A DNA stretch of 64,000 nt from a bacterium. Lineage in GTDB: Bacteria; SZUA-182; DTGQ01. This document shows positions 36,816-45,591 of the stretch, one piece after another (positions within the stretch are counted from its first letter, which is position 1; each line of letters starts with the position of its first letter). The stretch is taken from contig JBFLZW010000054.1 of the NCBI GenBank assembly GCA_040755755.1, positions 70,204 through 134,203 on the forward strand, read 5' to 3'. A model generated the notes under the pieces. It did no database searches. It saw only the letters and a program-made list of their open reading frames with translations, and was not told the origin of the DNA. The position numbers were made by a program, and so were the translations under genes.

Positions 36816-37892
36816 ATGTCAAAGCAGATTGACCTTTGCAGTACTCGGAATTTAAGCTTCGCAGCTAAAAAACAAATCATACAGAGCCTGGGAAAACAAG
36901 GGAATGGAGATGCCTGCCGGTTACTCGTCGAATTTTTATCCGACAGCGACACAACGATTCAGGAGTTGGCCGCATCCACCCTGATCAGGATCAATACTTC
37001 TGAAGTGACCGTCAGCCTTTTGCCCCTGCTGCATAAAAGTGATGCACAAATCCAGAATATGGTCATGGAGATCATCGCTGAGATTGCCTACGATCATATC
37101 TCTCTGCTCATTCCCTTACTGCAGGATTCTCACGAGCCGATCAGGGCCCGCATCGCCGACCTGCTCGGATTAATCGGCAACCCCGAGGCCGGAGAGGCAT
37201 TAATAGCTTCTCTCCGGGACCCTTCTCCCCGAGTGAGGAGCGGAGCTCTGGCCAGCCTGGGAAAGCTGAAAAGCGAGGACGGGATCGGGGCAATCGAAAG
37301 ACTGCTGCAGACCGAAGAGGAATCCTGGGTGATTTTCTCCGGTATCAAAAGCCTGGAACAAATCGGGGGCAAGAAGGCTATCCAGATTCTCCTGGAGCTT
37401 CTCAAGCAGGATGATGAATTTATCCTGGCGGCTTGCGTTGAATCTCTTGGCGAAATCGGCAGCACGCAGATCATCAGCTCCATGCTCAGAAATATCGCTC
37501 ATCCGAGCGACAGCATTATCGAGCGAATGAGCACGGCCTTCATATCCATACTCCATCGACATGGGTTCTTCAGCCCGTCGAAACCGGCTGCACACTTATC
37601 CAAGCAAGCCAGGGCGGATCTCATTTCCTTCTTCAGCCTGTGTGTCAGGATCGCCATCAATCAGGGGACCCGCCTGCGGGCCATTGAACTGCTCGGAAAG
37701 CTCAAGGCCAGGGAAAGTCTGGATATCCTGTCCAGAATCGCCCAAAACGGCCCCTCCATCTTTCAGGCCGCTGCGATCCAGTCTCTTCAGCATATTGGCG
37801 GAAATACAGCCAGGGTGCTCCTTCTGCAATTATCCCCTCCCTGGGTTCAGATGGCGGCAGGTCAGCAGTTCAGCAGTCACTCGGAAAATTAA
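36816..37892 (+). CDS. HEAT-repeat protein
   Basis: 358 residues of helical HEAT/PBS-lyase-like repeats: GDACRLLVEFLSD, SLRDPSPRVRSGALASLGKL and VESLGEIGSTQIISSML are visible units spaced about 31-38 residues. No signal peptide or enzyme motif. Likely a protein-protein interaction scaffold or an assembly factor; the family does not tell more. AAAAAAGG precedes the ATG by about 7 bases. Confidence 0.85.
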   Translation: MSKQIDLCSTRNLSFAAKKQIIQSLGKQGNGDACRLLVEFLSDSDTTIQELAASTLIRINTSEVTVSLLPLLHKSDAQIQNMVMEIIAEIAYDHISLLIPLLQDSHEPIRARIADLLGLIGNPEAGEALIASLRDPSPRVRSGALASLGKLKSEDGIGAIERLLQTEEESWVIFSGIKSLEQIGGKKAIQILLELLKQDDEFILAACVESLGEIGSTQIISSMLRNIAHPSDSIIERMSTAFISILHRHGFFSPSKPAAHLSKQARADLISFFSLCVRIAINQGTRLRAIELLGKLKARESLDILSRIAQNGPSIFQAAAIQSLQHIGGNTARVLLLQLSPPWVQMAAGQQFSSHSEN

Positions 37893-37930
37893 GGGCGGCA
37901 GGAACTCGGTTTACCCCTCCGGTGTTTCGG

Positions 37931-40090
37931 CTACTTGGAGAGAATTACGTCTTGCGTCACTGACCACTGACCACTCGCTGAGCCGTTGAGCATTGGCCGT
38001 AAAGCATTCAGGGAGGCGACGACCGCTGATCCGTTGCTGATGACGGTAGTGCCGACAGGACCGAGGACCCCGAGTAAAGCCAGGGTAATTGCTCCCGTGT
38101 TGGGGTACAGGTTAATCTTCCAGTTTTGCTGGATAAGTCGGGTTGACTCCCGGGCGATATCGATGGCTTGAGGGATCTTCCACAGGTTTCCTTCCAGGAA
38201 GGACACCTGAGCGGTTTCCCTGGCCACATCCGCCCCTCCCTTGACTGCAATGCCTACATCGGCCTGAACAAAGGCCGGGGTGTCGTTTATTCCATCTCCC
38301 ACTACGGCCACGATATGCCCTCCATTCTGCAGCGACTTCACGACCTCTGCTTTCTCTTCAGGGAAGGTATCGGCCACATACTTGCCGATACCCAGAGTGT
38401 GGGCCACTTTCTGGGCAATGGCCGGATGATCGCCGGTCAGCATGACGATATCTTTGATCCCCCTGCGGCCAAGGGCCTGGATGACACTCGATGCTTCCGG
38501 CCGGATCGGGTCCGTATAGATCAAAAGGCCGATCAGACGGCCGTCCAGAGCGACAAACAGGGGAGTGGCTGCCCGCCCGTTCATCTTCAGGATATCCCGG
38601 TCAGCCTTGCCGATCCTGATTTCTTTCAGGGCCATGAAGCGGTGACACCCTACCAGCACCGAAGAGCCTCCGACCGTGGCCTCAACACCCAGACCGATCG
38701 TATAGTCAGAAGATTCCCTTTCGAGGATGGCTATTCCCCGCTGCCGGGCCGCCCTGACAATGGCCTCGGCCACCGGATGGGTCAGGCGGGCTTCGGCTGC
38801 GGCAGCCAGGGCCAGAACCTGTTCGCAGCTCATATTTCTCCCGTAGGGAATGGTCTCGACCACCTCGGGCTCTCCAAGGGTCAGGGTTCCGGTTTTATCA
38901 AAGACAATGGTATCGACCTCGGACAGAAGCTCCAGATAGCGGCCTCCCTTGATCAGGATGCCATGATGGGCAGCCTTGGCCATAGAGCTTAAAACCGTGG
39001 TCGGGGCAGCCACCCGGATGCCTGTCCCGTAATCGACAATGAGCAGGGAGGCTGTGGTGCCGGTGTTGCCGCTCAACGCCAGGGATGCCCCGGCAGCCAG
39101 GAAACTCCAGGGTACGAAGCGGTTGGCAAAGTGCTCGGCATAATTCTGAATCCTGGTTTCGCGGACAGGAGCGTTATTTACCAGGTGGACAATCCTGGCC
39201 CTGGTCGTCTCAGTTCCAACCTTCTCAGCTCTGATGTAGAGTTTTCCCTCCCGGACCACGGTCCCCGCATAGACCAAAGCCCCCTCTTCCTTCTCAACCG
39301 GCATCGATTCACCGGTGAGGATTTTCTGGTCAACGGTAGCCCTGCCCACAAGAACAATCCCATCGACCGGAATAAGCTCTCCAGGATAGACTACGACTTC
39401 ATCCCCTGCCCTGATCTCTTCGACCCTCACCCGGACCTTCTTCCCGTTGCGGACGATCCAGGCGAACTGGTCCAGGCCATCGAAGAGCCTCTCGATTGCC
39501 CGGTGAGACCGCTGCACGGTTGCATCACGGATAAAATCCCCCAGGGAAACGAGCCAGACCATGGCCGCAGCCGTACTGAACTGGCCGCGAAGGGCAAGAA
39601 CTGCCGTAGCCGAGGCATCAAGGACATCCACATTCGGCCTGCCCCTGTTTGCGACAAGGGCATTGAAGGCACGGGTGAAGATCGGAATGCTGGCCCCGGC
39701 CAGAAGCCAGGGAACAAACAGGGATTCAGACAGCATGCCAAGCGCCGCCGCTGTACTGGATAAAGCCAGGGGCAGCCATGAGAGCCGTTGGCGATCGCCG
39801 CAATCGCCGGGACCGTTGCCCTGAGAGGGCTTGGGCTGGTAAGCTTTCAGTGCCTCGAAGGAAAGTCCCTCAAAGATGCCGATCAGTTCATCTTCGGTGA
39901 GGATGTTCGGCCGGTAGGTCAGGATGAGGCTCTTGCATCTTCGATTCAGCCTGACCTCCTGAATTCCATGCCGGTCCCGGAAAAAGGCTTCCAAAGCCCC
40001 GTCCAGTTCCTGGTCAAACGGCTGGATTAATTCCAAGTGAAGGCGCAGACGGCCTCGGATTGAATGAATAATTCGGTATCGAAAAGGCAT
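37931..40090 (-). CDS. P1B-like P-type ATPase lacking the CPx motif
   Basis: 719 residues. An N-terminal HMA_2-like domain (about 1-90, RGRLRLHLE), then membrane helices, an actuator with TGES, the phosphorylation site DKTGTLT, ATP-binding and hinge motif MLTGDHP and GDGINDTPAF, and two C-terminal helices (NWKINLYPNTGAI). At the helix-6 position, where P1B pumps have CPC or SPC, the sequence is VDYGTGIRVAAPTTV, so the metal-coordinating Cys are missing. The ion is unknown. The last codons (SGQWSV) come from a dispersed repeat. Convergent with the HEAT gene. Confidence 0.85.
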   Translation of the reverse strand: MPFRYRIIHSIRGRLRLHLELIQPFDQELDGALEAFFRDRHGIQEVRLNRRCKSLILTYRPNILTEDELIGIFEGLSFEALKAYQPKPSQGNGPGDCGDRQRLSWLPLALSSTAAALGMLSESLFVPWLLAGASIPIFTRAFNALVANRGRPNVDVLDASATAVLALRGQFSTAAAMVWLVSLGDFIRDATVQRSHRAIERLFDGLDQFAWIVRNGKKVRVRVEEIRAGDEVVVYPGELIPVDGIVLVGRATVDQKILTGESMPVEKEEGALVYAGTVVREGKLYIRAEKVGTETTRARIVHLVNNAPVRETRIQNYAEHFANRFVPWSFLAAGASLALSGNTGTTASLLIVDYGTGIRVAAPTTVLSSMAKAAHHGILIKGGRYLELLSEVDTIVFDKTGTLTLGEPEVVETIPYGRNMSCEQVLALAAAAEARLTHPVAEAIVRAARQRGIAILERESSDYTIGLGVEATVGGSSVLVGCHRFMALKEIRIGKADRDILKMNGRAATPLFVALDGRLIGLLIYTDPIRPEASSVIQALGRRGIKDIVMLTGDHPAIAQKVAHTLGIGKYVADTFPEEKAEVVKSLQNGGHIVAVVGDGINDTPAFVQADVGIAVKGGADVARETAQVSFLEGNLWKIPQAIDIARESTRLIQQNWKINLYPNTGAITLALLGVLGPVGTTVISNGSAVVASLNALRPMLNGSASGQWSVTQDVILSK
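37956..37977. repeat. Dispersed CAGTGGTCAGT repeat inside a gene 3' end
   Basis: TGACCACTGACCACTCGC lies within the last codons of the P-type ATPase gene and is read on the minus strand as S-G-Q-W-S-V, the same frame (SGQ) as in the RND gene end. Confidence 0.7.
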
Positions 40091-40527
40091 GTTCTCTTCC
40101 TCATCTTCCTTATGCTTCGTAACTGCTCAGATTATTGAGGCTGAAGGCTGTTAGTTTAAAATCCTTTCCATTTCCACTCCCATCTCCTATGACCGGGAAT
40201 TTTTTATTATGCTTTTTTATGGTTGTACACTGACAATGGATTACTCTAAGGTTGGCTGCTGGCAGGAGTTTTTCTCCTTGAGCTGGCAAGAAAACTTTTC
40301 CATGCCCTTACGCAGCTTTGAATCTTACGAATGGGGCGCATGTGTTAGCGGATTTGGATACGGTATCAGTAATTTGTAACCAAGACTTATCGGCAATATT
40401 CTGGGTTTGTGACTACCGAAAAAACGAGCATTGCGGAGATTAAAAAACGAGCATTGCGGAGATTATGGAGAAGACTCTGGAAAAGATCGGCTACTGCCAA
40501 AGCACTCTTGCCCTGTCGGAACAAATC
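40091..40527. other. Intergenic gap with 23-bp tandem repeat
   Basis: Two copies of a 23-base unit ending CGAGCATTGCGGAGATT lie head to tail at 40419-40441 and 40442-40464. Upstream of the ATPase start a CAGGAG/CTCC hairpin with T-run lies at about 40265-40280. It also has GAAGGCTGTTAG resembling the repeat at 42400-42500. No gene. Confidence 0.7.
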
Positions 40528-41118
40528 CTAGTGCAATATCTTGGCAAAACGGTTCCATCGGACCCATTTTCGATCTGAATCCCATGACCAGTAAATGATA
40601 AAAGCTTTCCCCTTGATCAAATCTTCCTGTAAAAGCCCCCAGAATCGACTGTCAAGGCTGCAATCGCGATTATCGCCCATCACAAAGAAATATCCCTCCG
40701 GGATAGTGATGGGGCCGAAGTTATCCCGGTTGGGAGGAACATACATGGATGCTTCGCCACTTTCATGGATCGTATAGGGTTCATCCAGGGCCTTGCCATT
40801 CAGGTAAACATGCTTATTCTGAATCTCCAGAGTGTCGCCGGGGCGTCCGATCAGGCGTTTGATAAAGTCCCGCGACGGGTCCTTGGGATATTTAAAGACA
40901 ATTATATCCCCCCGCTGCGGTTTTTCGAATCGGTAAATGAACTTGTTGACAAGGATATGATCTCCTATCTGCAGGGTTGGGATCATGGACCCTGAGGGAA
41001 TTTTAAAAGCCTGGACAATAAACGTGCGGATGACAAGGGCGAGAGCTACGGCGATGATAATTGCTTCCAGATATTCCCGATAGATTGACTTTCTTTTGAT
41101 CTCTTTATCCTGATTCAT
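40528..41118 (-). CDS. lepB: Signal peptidase I
   Basis: 196 residues. One N-terminal membrane helix (EAIIIAVALALVIRTFI), catalytic Ser44 in IPSGSMIPTL, catalytic Lys88 in RDFIKRLIG, and the family box GDNRDCSLDSRFWG. It removes signal peptides on the outer face of the inner membrane. It is divergent from iclR. Confidence 0.96.
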   Translation of the reverse strand: MNQDKEIKRKSIYREYLEAIIIAVALALVIRTFIVQAFKIPSGSMIPTLQIGDHILVNKFIYRFEKPQRGDIIVFKYPKDPSRDFIKRLIGRPGDTLEIQNKHVYLNGKALDEPYTIHESGEASMYVPPNRDNFGPITIPEGYFFVMGDNRDCSLDSRFWGLLQEDLIKGKAFIIYWSWDSDRKWVRWNRFAKILH

Positions 41119-41582
41119 AAAAATATTGAATTCCTCGAAAAGTTAATATATAAGTGCAAAAGATGCAGACAAAAACATAATTTTAATCATGGTTCAAAGA
41201 TTTGTCAAGTATCAGGCCGTACTCAAACGGGATACCGCTGAATCGGTTAGCGGGACAAATTCCAGGTATCCGGCGATTATGCTTTAAAATAAAACGGCTT
41301 TCTAATCCATCTGCCGAAAATATGGCCCAAGTCATGGATATTAATCCATATATTATTTCCCCTCGATACCTTGAATTGCCAAGGGTATTTTTCTTGACAA
41401 GAATAAAACAGTGTGTTAAGTTTATCTATCACTGGCAACAGGCACTGGAATGAAGAGCGGTCTTCTTTTCAGCCTGAGGGATCCTTCCTTGAGCGAATTG
41501 CTCCGGTTGGAAGGAGCTCACTTTCCGGATGAGGAGAATGCCTTTCTGCGGGCTTGCAGCAGAATTTAAGGTTAATGAGTGG
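41119..41582. other. Divergent intergenic region lepB/iclR
   Basis: Contains a good iclR-side promoter candidate (41394-41422) and A/T-rich DNA near lepB. A short open frame (about 41202-41453) has no ribosome-binding site and no recognisable product and is not called. Confidence 0.4.
41394..41422 (+). promoter_or_regulatory. Putative sigma-70 promoter for iclR
   Basis: Perfect -35 TTGACA (41394-41399), a 17-base spacer and TAAGTT as a poor -10 (41417-41422). About 160 bases upstream of the iclR start. Position and spacing fit, but the -10 is weak. Confidence 0.4.
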
Positions 41583-42377
41583 ATGCCAAAAAAACAGACC
41601 TGTGAATATACAATCCAATCCGTACTTCATGCTCTTGATGTCTTGAACGTTTTTATCCTGAGTAATGAGAAAGAGCTGGGAGTCACAACTTTAAGTAATC
41701 GACTGAAGTTGCCGAAAAATAATATCTTTCGGTTACTGGCCACACTTTCCTGTCAAGGGTATATCGAGCAAAATCCCGTTACCGGCAATTACCGGCTCGG
41801 ATTGAGATGTTTTGAATTGGGCCAATCCTGTCTGCGAAGAATGGGGCTGGTCAGCCAGGCCCATGATGTCCTTGATGCCCTGGCGAGTAAGACTATGGAA
41901 ACCGCTTACCTGTCCGTTTGTGACCGTGGAGAGGTCGTCTACATCGACATGATAGAAACCTGCCGTCCGGTTCGGATTATTCCCATGCTTGGGCGCAGGG
42001 CCCCGATATTCTGCACCTCAGCCGGAAAGATTCAGGTAGCCTATAAGTCATCCGAAGAAATCCGCAACCTTCTCAAGAGCATAGGACTGAAAGGATATAC
42101 CAGGAACACCATTGTTTCGGAAAGCGAGATGCTCCGGCATCTTGAACTGGTGCGTAAGCAGGGCTATGCTATTGATAATGAAGAATATGAAGAAGATGTA
42201 AAATGTGTCGGCGCTCCCATACGGGATTACACCGAAAACGTAGTGGCAGGTCTGTGCATTTCCGGTCCCATAAACCGCATGGCACACGAGAGAGTCGAGA
42301 AGGAACTGGCCCCGCTCATCAAAAATGCTGCCCTGGAGATTTCCCGCCGCCTTGGGTATGGCGCAGAGTCTATCTGA
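41583..42377 (+). CDS. IclR-family transcriptional regulator
   Basis: 264 residues from ATG 41583 (an upstream in-frame ATG at 41529 would add 18 residues). The N-terminal winged helix has LSNRLKLPKNNIFRLLATL, and the C-terminal IclR effector domain has YLSVCDRGEVVYIDM, RAPIFCTSAGK and CVGAPIRDYTENVVAGLCISGP. It may control the C1/CO-related genes downstream on the same strand, but the gap to cooC is repeat-rich and co-transcription is unproven. Confidence 0.88.
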   Translation: MPKKQTCEYTIQSVLHALDVLNVFILSNEKELGVTTLSNRLKLPKNNIFRLLATLSCQGYIEQNPVTGNYRLGLRCFELGQSCLRRMGLVSQAHDVLDALASKTMETAYLSVCDRGEVVYIDMIETCRPVRIIPMLGRRAPIFCTSAGKIQVAYKSSEEIRNLLKSIGLKGYTRNTIVSESEMLRHLELVRKQGYAIDNEEYEEDVKCVGAPIRDYTENVVAGLCISGPINRMAHERVEKELAPLIKNAALEISRRLGYGAESI

Positions 42378-42384
42378 CATAATT

Positions 42385-42505
42385 GCAACTACTCAGGTAG
42401 ATAGGCTGTAGGCATTTAGGCTGTAGGAGAGGACAATGCAGCCTGACTGTAAGAAAGGCTTTTCAACTAACAGCCTTCAGACTAACAGCCTGAGTATTCA
42501 TTTAA
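42385..42505. repeat. Repeat-rich gap upstream of cooC
   Basis: AACTACTCAGGTAGATAGGCTGTAGG at the left faces AACAGCCTGAGTATTC at the right, with extra copies of AGGCTGTAGG and CTAACAGCC between. It can form several alternative stems. Non-coding. Confidence 0.6.
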
Positions 42506-42520
42506 GGAGTAAATATCATC

Positions 42521-43327
42521 GTGAAGATTGCTGTCACTGGTAAAGGAGGAGTGGGGAAGACCACTCTGTCTGCTATTCTGGCCAGACTTTATTCACAGCA
42601 GGGGCACAGGGTGCTGGCTATCGATGCCGACCCGGACGCCAATCTTGCTTCAGCCATCGGTTTTCCGGAATCGGAAATCGAAAAAATTCAACCGCTCAGT
42701 ACTCTCTCTTCCCTGATCGAAGAGCGGACGGGAGCCAGGCCGGGAGCAGGGGGAGGTTTTTTTAAAATCAATCCTACCGTAGATGATATTGCCGACCGCT
42801 TCGGCGTGCGGTTTGAGAATATCCTGCTGCTGGCGCTCGGACAGCCCAAACCCGGCGGCAGCGGCTGTTATTGTCCTGAAAGCACCTTTATCAGGAGCCT
42901 GGTGACCCACCTTCTGCTGAAGCAGGACGAAACCCTGATTCTGGACATGGAAGCAGGCATCGAGCATCTTGGCAGAGGAACGGCACGGGCGGTCGATGCG
43001 TTCCTGATCGTCGTCGAACCGGGCCACCGAAGCATTCAGACAGCCAGGGATATCCGTCAATTGGCTTTGGACCTCGGTGTTCAAGAGGTTTTCTTAGTGG
43101 CCAATAAGGTGCGGCATCTCCAGGACAGGGATTTCATTCACAGCCGCCTGGACGGTTTTGAAATCATTGGCTCCCTCCCCTTTGAATGGGCTCTGGTTGA
43201 AGCCGATGCTGAAGGAATATCACCTTTTCCCGCCTGCCGCGAGGTGATTGCGGAGATCGAAAAAATTAAACAATTCCTGGACGCCAGGCGGACCGCACCG
43301 GCAGCAAATACGGTCAGTCAGCGTTGA
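42521..43327 (+). CDS. cooC: CooC/AcsF-family nickel-insertion ATPase
   Basis: 268 residues. Deviant Walker A with signature Lys, KGGVGKTT (8-15), DADPDANLAS and a Mrp/MinD-type Walker B (LDMEAGIEHLGRG). The GCYCPE Cys pair near 111-117 fits the metal-binding CxC of CooC dimers. CooC-type proteins load nickel into CO dehydrogenase, AcsF into acetyl-CoA synthase; no CODH is in the window. GTG 42521 follows AAGGAG. The stop lies 8 bases before folE. Confidence 0.88.
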   Translation: MKIAVTGKGGVGKTTLSAILARLYSQQGHRVLAIDADPDANLASAIGFPESEIEKIQPLSTLSSLIEERTGARPGAGGGFFKINPTVDDIADRFGVRFENILLLALGQPKPGGSGCYCPESTFIRSLVTHLLLKQDETLILDMEAGIEHLGRGTARAVDAFLIVVEPGHRSIQTARDIRQLALDLGVQEVFLVANKVRHLQDRDFIHSRLDGFEIIGSLPFEWALVEADAEGISPFPACREVIAEIEKIKQFLDARRTAPAANTVSQR

Positions 43328-43335
43328 GGGAGAGA

Positions 43336-43893
43336 ATGGACAGGGAAAAGATAGAAGCGGGAATCAGGCTGGTTCTCCAGGGCATCGGCATAGCTGACTG
43401 GCAGGGAGTTCAGGATACCCCGGCCCGCATAGCCGAAATGTACGGGGAAATTTTTGCCGGTCTGGATCAGGATCCGCGAAAAATCATGACTCCGATCAAG
43501 GGAGAGGAGTATGATGAGATGGTGCTGGTCAAGGGGCTTCCGTTTTATTCGATCTGTGAGCATCATCTTCTCCCGTTTTTTGGTGATGCGCATATCGCTT
43601 ATTTGCCCAGAAAGGGAGAGATTATCGGGATCAGCAAACTGGCTTTGACCCTCGACGTTTTGGCCAGGAGGCCCCAGCTTCAGGAGAGGCTGACCAAGGA
43701 ACTGGTGGATATTATTATGGATGGCCTCAAACCGATCGGCGCTATGGTCGTGATCCAGGCAGAGCACTTGTGCATGTCCATGCGGGGTGTGAAAAAACCT
43801 CACGCCAGGGTGGTAACATCTGCTGTGCGCGGGGCTTTTCGGGACAACCCGAAAACGAGGTCCGAAATGCTGGAGCTTATCCAGAAACCTTAG
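43336..43893 (+). CDS. folE: GTP cyclohydrolase I
   Basis: 185 residues from ATG 43336 (GAGGGAGA upstream; TTG 43324 would overlap cooC). First step of tetrahydrofolate synthesis. Zinc and catalytic residues are seen in SICEHHLLPFFG and EHLCMSMRGVKKP. It sits next to cooC and upstream of folD, fitting a folate/C1 context. Confidence 0.95.
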   Translation: MDREKIEAGIRLVLQGIGIADWQGVQDTPARIAEMYGEIFAGLDQDPRKIMTPIKGEEYDEMVLVKGLPFYSICEHHLLPFFGDAHIAYLPRKGEIIGISKLALTLDVLARRPQLQERLTKELVDIIMDGLKPIGAMVVIQAEHLCMSMRGVKKPHARVVTSAVRGAFRDNPKTRSEMLELIQKP

Positions 43894-44314
43894 ATTTTTA
43901 GTAACTACTCAGGCACAAAGGGGCAAAGGGGCAAAGGCACAAAGGGGCAAAGAAGATAGATAAATACTGGGCAATTTAGCTGGGAAGTTAAGCAGCAAAT
44001 AGGCACAAACAGGCAAAGGAAACCTTGTGCCTCTGTGCCTTTGCCCCTCTGAACCTAAGTACACTGCGCATTAAATACGCGGCCAGTTAGGACGAACCAT
44101 GAGATCGCGTGCGGTATTTGGTGGGGCAAAAAAGCAGCCCCACCCTACATGTGGTCGATGCCTTTCTCATGGGGGGATAGCCTCTCCTCCACTCCCTCGC
44201 CCCCTTTGGGGGGAGAGGGCTGGGGTGAGGGGGGCTATTATTTAATCCGGCCGCGCAATTCCCGCGCAGTGTACTAAGTAGTTACCAGAAGATAACAATA
44301 CAAGGAGATGCAAA
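43894..44314. repeat. Repeat-rich intergenic region before folD
   Basis: A 420-base stretch with no gene. It holds GTAACTACTCAGGCACAAAGGGGC with several GGGGCAAA iterations (43901-43965), its near-complement TTGTGCCTCTGTGCCTTTGCCCC (44026-44048), a hairpin GTGGGGC/GCCCCAC (44121-44127 and 44137-44143), and a C/G-rich block (CCCTCGCCCCC and GGGGGAGAGGGCTGGGGTGAGG, 44190-44235) of the kind found between many bacterial genes. Confidence 0.75.
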
Positions 44315-45163
44315 ATGAGTGGCATGATTATCGATGGGACAAAAATCGGCAATGAACTGCGGGAGAAACTCAAAAGCAGGATCGAAACGCTCAAAACTCA
44401 GGGCAAGGTCCCCGGCCTGGCGGTGATTCTGGTGGGCGAGAATCCCGCCTCAAAGGTTTATGTCCGCATGAAGGAAAAGGCATGTGAAAGCCTGGGCATT
44501 CACTCCGAGAAATATGCCCTTCCTGCGGAAACCCCGCAGGAAGAGGTTCTGGCCCTGATCAAGCGGTTGAACCAGGATGAGAAAATCCACGGGATATTGG
44601 TCCAGCTCCCGTTGCCCGATCACTTTAACGAGGAACTGATCATCGAATCGATTATTCCCACCAAGGATGTGGATGGCTTTCATCCGGTTAATATCGGAAA
44701 CCTCATGCTGGGAAAAGCTCTCTTCCCGCCCTGCACTCCGGCAGGAGTCATGGAGCTTTTACATTACAGCAATATCGATATCAAAGGGAAAAACGCTGTC
44801 GTGGTAGGCCGAAGCAACATTGTCGGAAAACCGGTAGCAACCCTGCTGCTCCAGGAGCATGCCACGGTAACTATCTGTCATTCCAGAACCAGATCTCTGG
44901 CCGATGAGATCAGGAGAGCCGATATCCTCATCGCGGCCATCGGCAGGCCCAAGATGATCACTGCGGACATGGTTAAAGAGGGAGCGGTGGTCATTGATGT
45001 CGGAGTCAACCGCCTGCCCGATGGAACCCTGGTCGGAGACGTGGACTTTGAGGGAATGAAAGACAAAGTGGCAGCCATTACCCCTGTCCCCGGCGGGGTA
45101 GGACCAATGACCATTACCATGCTTATGGCCAACACGGTCAAATCTGCAGAGATGTTCTCTTGA
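44315..45163 (+). CDS. folD: Methylenetetrahydrofolate dehydrogenase/cyclohydrolase
   Basis: 282 residues. Interconverts methylene-THF and formyl-THF via methenyl-THF using NAD(P). The active-site Lys motif YVRMKEKACE, DVDGFHP, PCTPAGVMELL, the Rossmann box VVGRSNIVGKPVA and PGGVGPMTITML are all present. ACAAGGAGATGC precedes the ATG. First of the folD-gcvH-metV-metF run. Confidence 0.96.
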   Translation: MSGMIIDGTKIGNELREKLKSRIETLKTQGKVPGLAVILVGENPASKVYVRMKEKACESLGIHSEKYALPAETPQEEVLALIKRLNQDEKIHGILVQLPLPDHFNEELIIESIIPTKDVDGFHPVNIGNLMLGKALFPPCTPAGVMELLHYSNIDIKGKNAVVVGRSNIVGKPVATLLLQEHATVTICHSRTRSLADEIRRADILIAAIGRPKMITADMVKEGAVVIDVGVNRLPDGTLVGDVDFEGMKDKVAAITPVPGGVGPMTITMLMANTVKSAEMFS

Positions 45164-45205
45164 TACTTTTGCCTTCTCAGAGGGTCAAGGAGGATAATAA
45201 TCATC

Positions 45206-45589
45206 ATGGCTGGAAAATTGTACTTCAATAAAGAGCACCTGTGGGTTAAAGTGGAGGGAAATAAAGGCACTATCGGCATCTCTGCCCATGCTCAGGAAGA
45301 GTTGGGGGATGTTTTACTGGTTGAAACCTCCGGGGTGCGCCATAAAGTACAGCAATCGGAATCCTTTGGCCAGATCGAGTCTGCCAAGGCCGTATCCGAT
45401 CTGATTTCGCCGGTCACCGGGACCATTATCGAGATCAACGAGATCCTGGAGGATGAACCGGAATTGATCAATGAGGACCCCTACGGGAAGGGGTGGCTGG
45501 TCAAAGTGATCATGGACGATACCGGGGAACTGGATAATCTGCTCAGTGAGGATGACTACAACCAGTACCTCCAGGAAGAGTATAGCTGA
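45206..45589 (+). CDS. gcvH: Glycine cleavage H-like lipoyl protein
   Basis: 127 residues. The lipoyl site is in FGQIESAKAVSDL with the Lys of SAKAV; the biotinyl-lipoyl-like fold is complete (TIGISAHAQEELGDVLLVE at the start of it). It carries the aminomethyl arm of the glycine cleavage/synthase system, but gcvP, gcvT and lpd are not in the window. H-like lipoate carriers also occur with some hdr-type gene clusters, so another role is possible. Preceded by folD and 2 bases before metV. Confidence 0.9.
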   Translation: MAGKLYFNKEHLWVKVEGNKGTIGISAHAQEELGDVLLVETSGVRHKVQQSESFGQIESAKAVSDLISPVTGTIIEINEILEDEPELINEDPYGKGWLVKVIMDDTGELDNLLSEDDYNQYLQEEYS

Positions 45590-45591
45590 TT

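Noticed and set aside
41202-41453. Short plus-strand frame between lepB and iclR
   Set aside because: No ribosome-binding site; overlaps the putative promoter.
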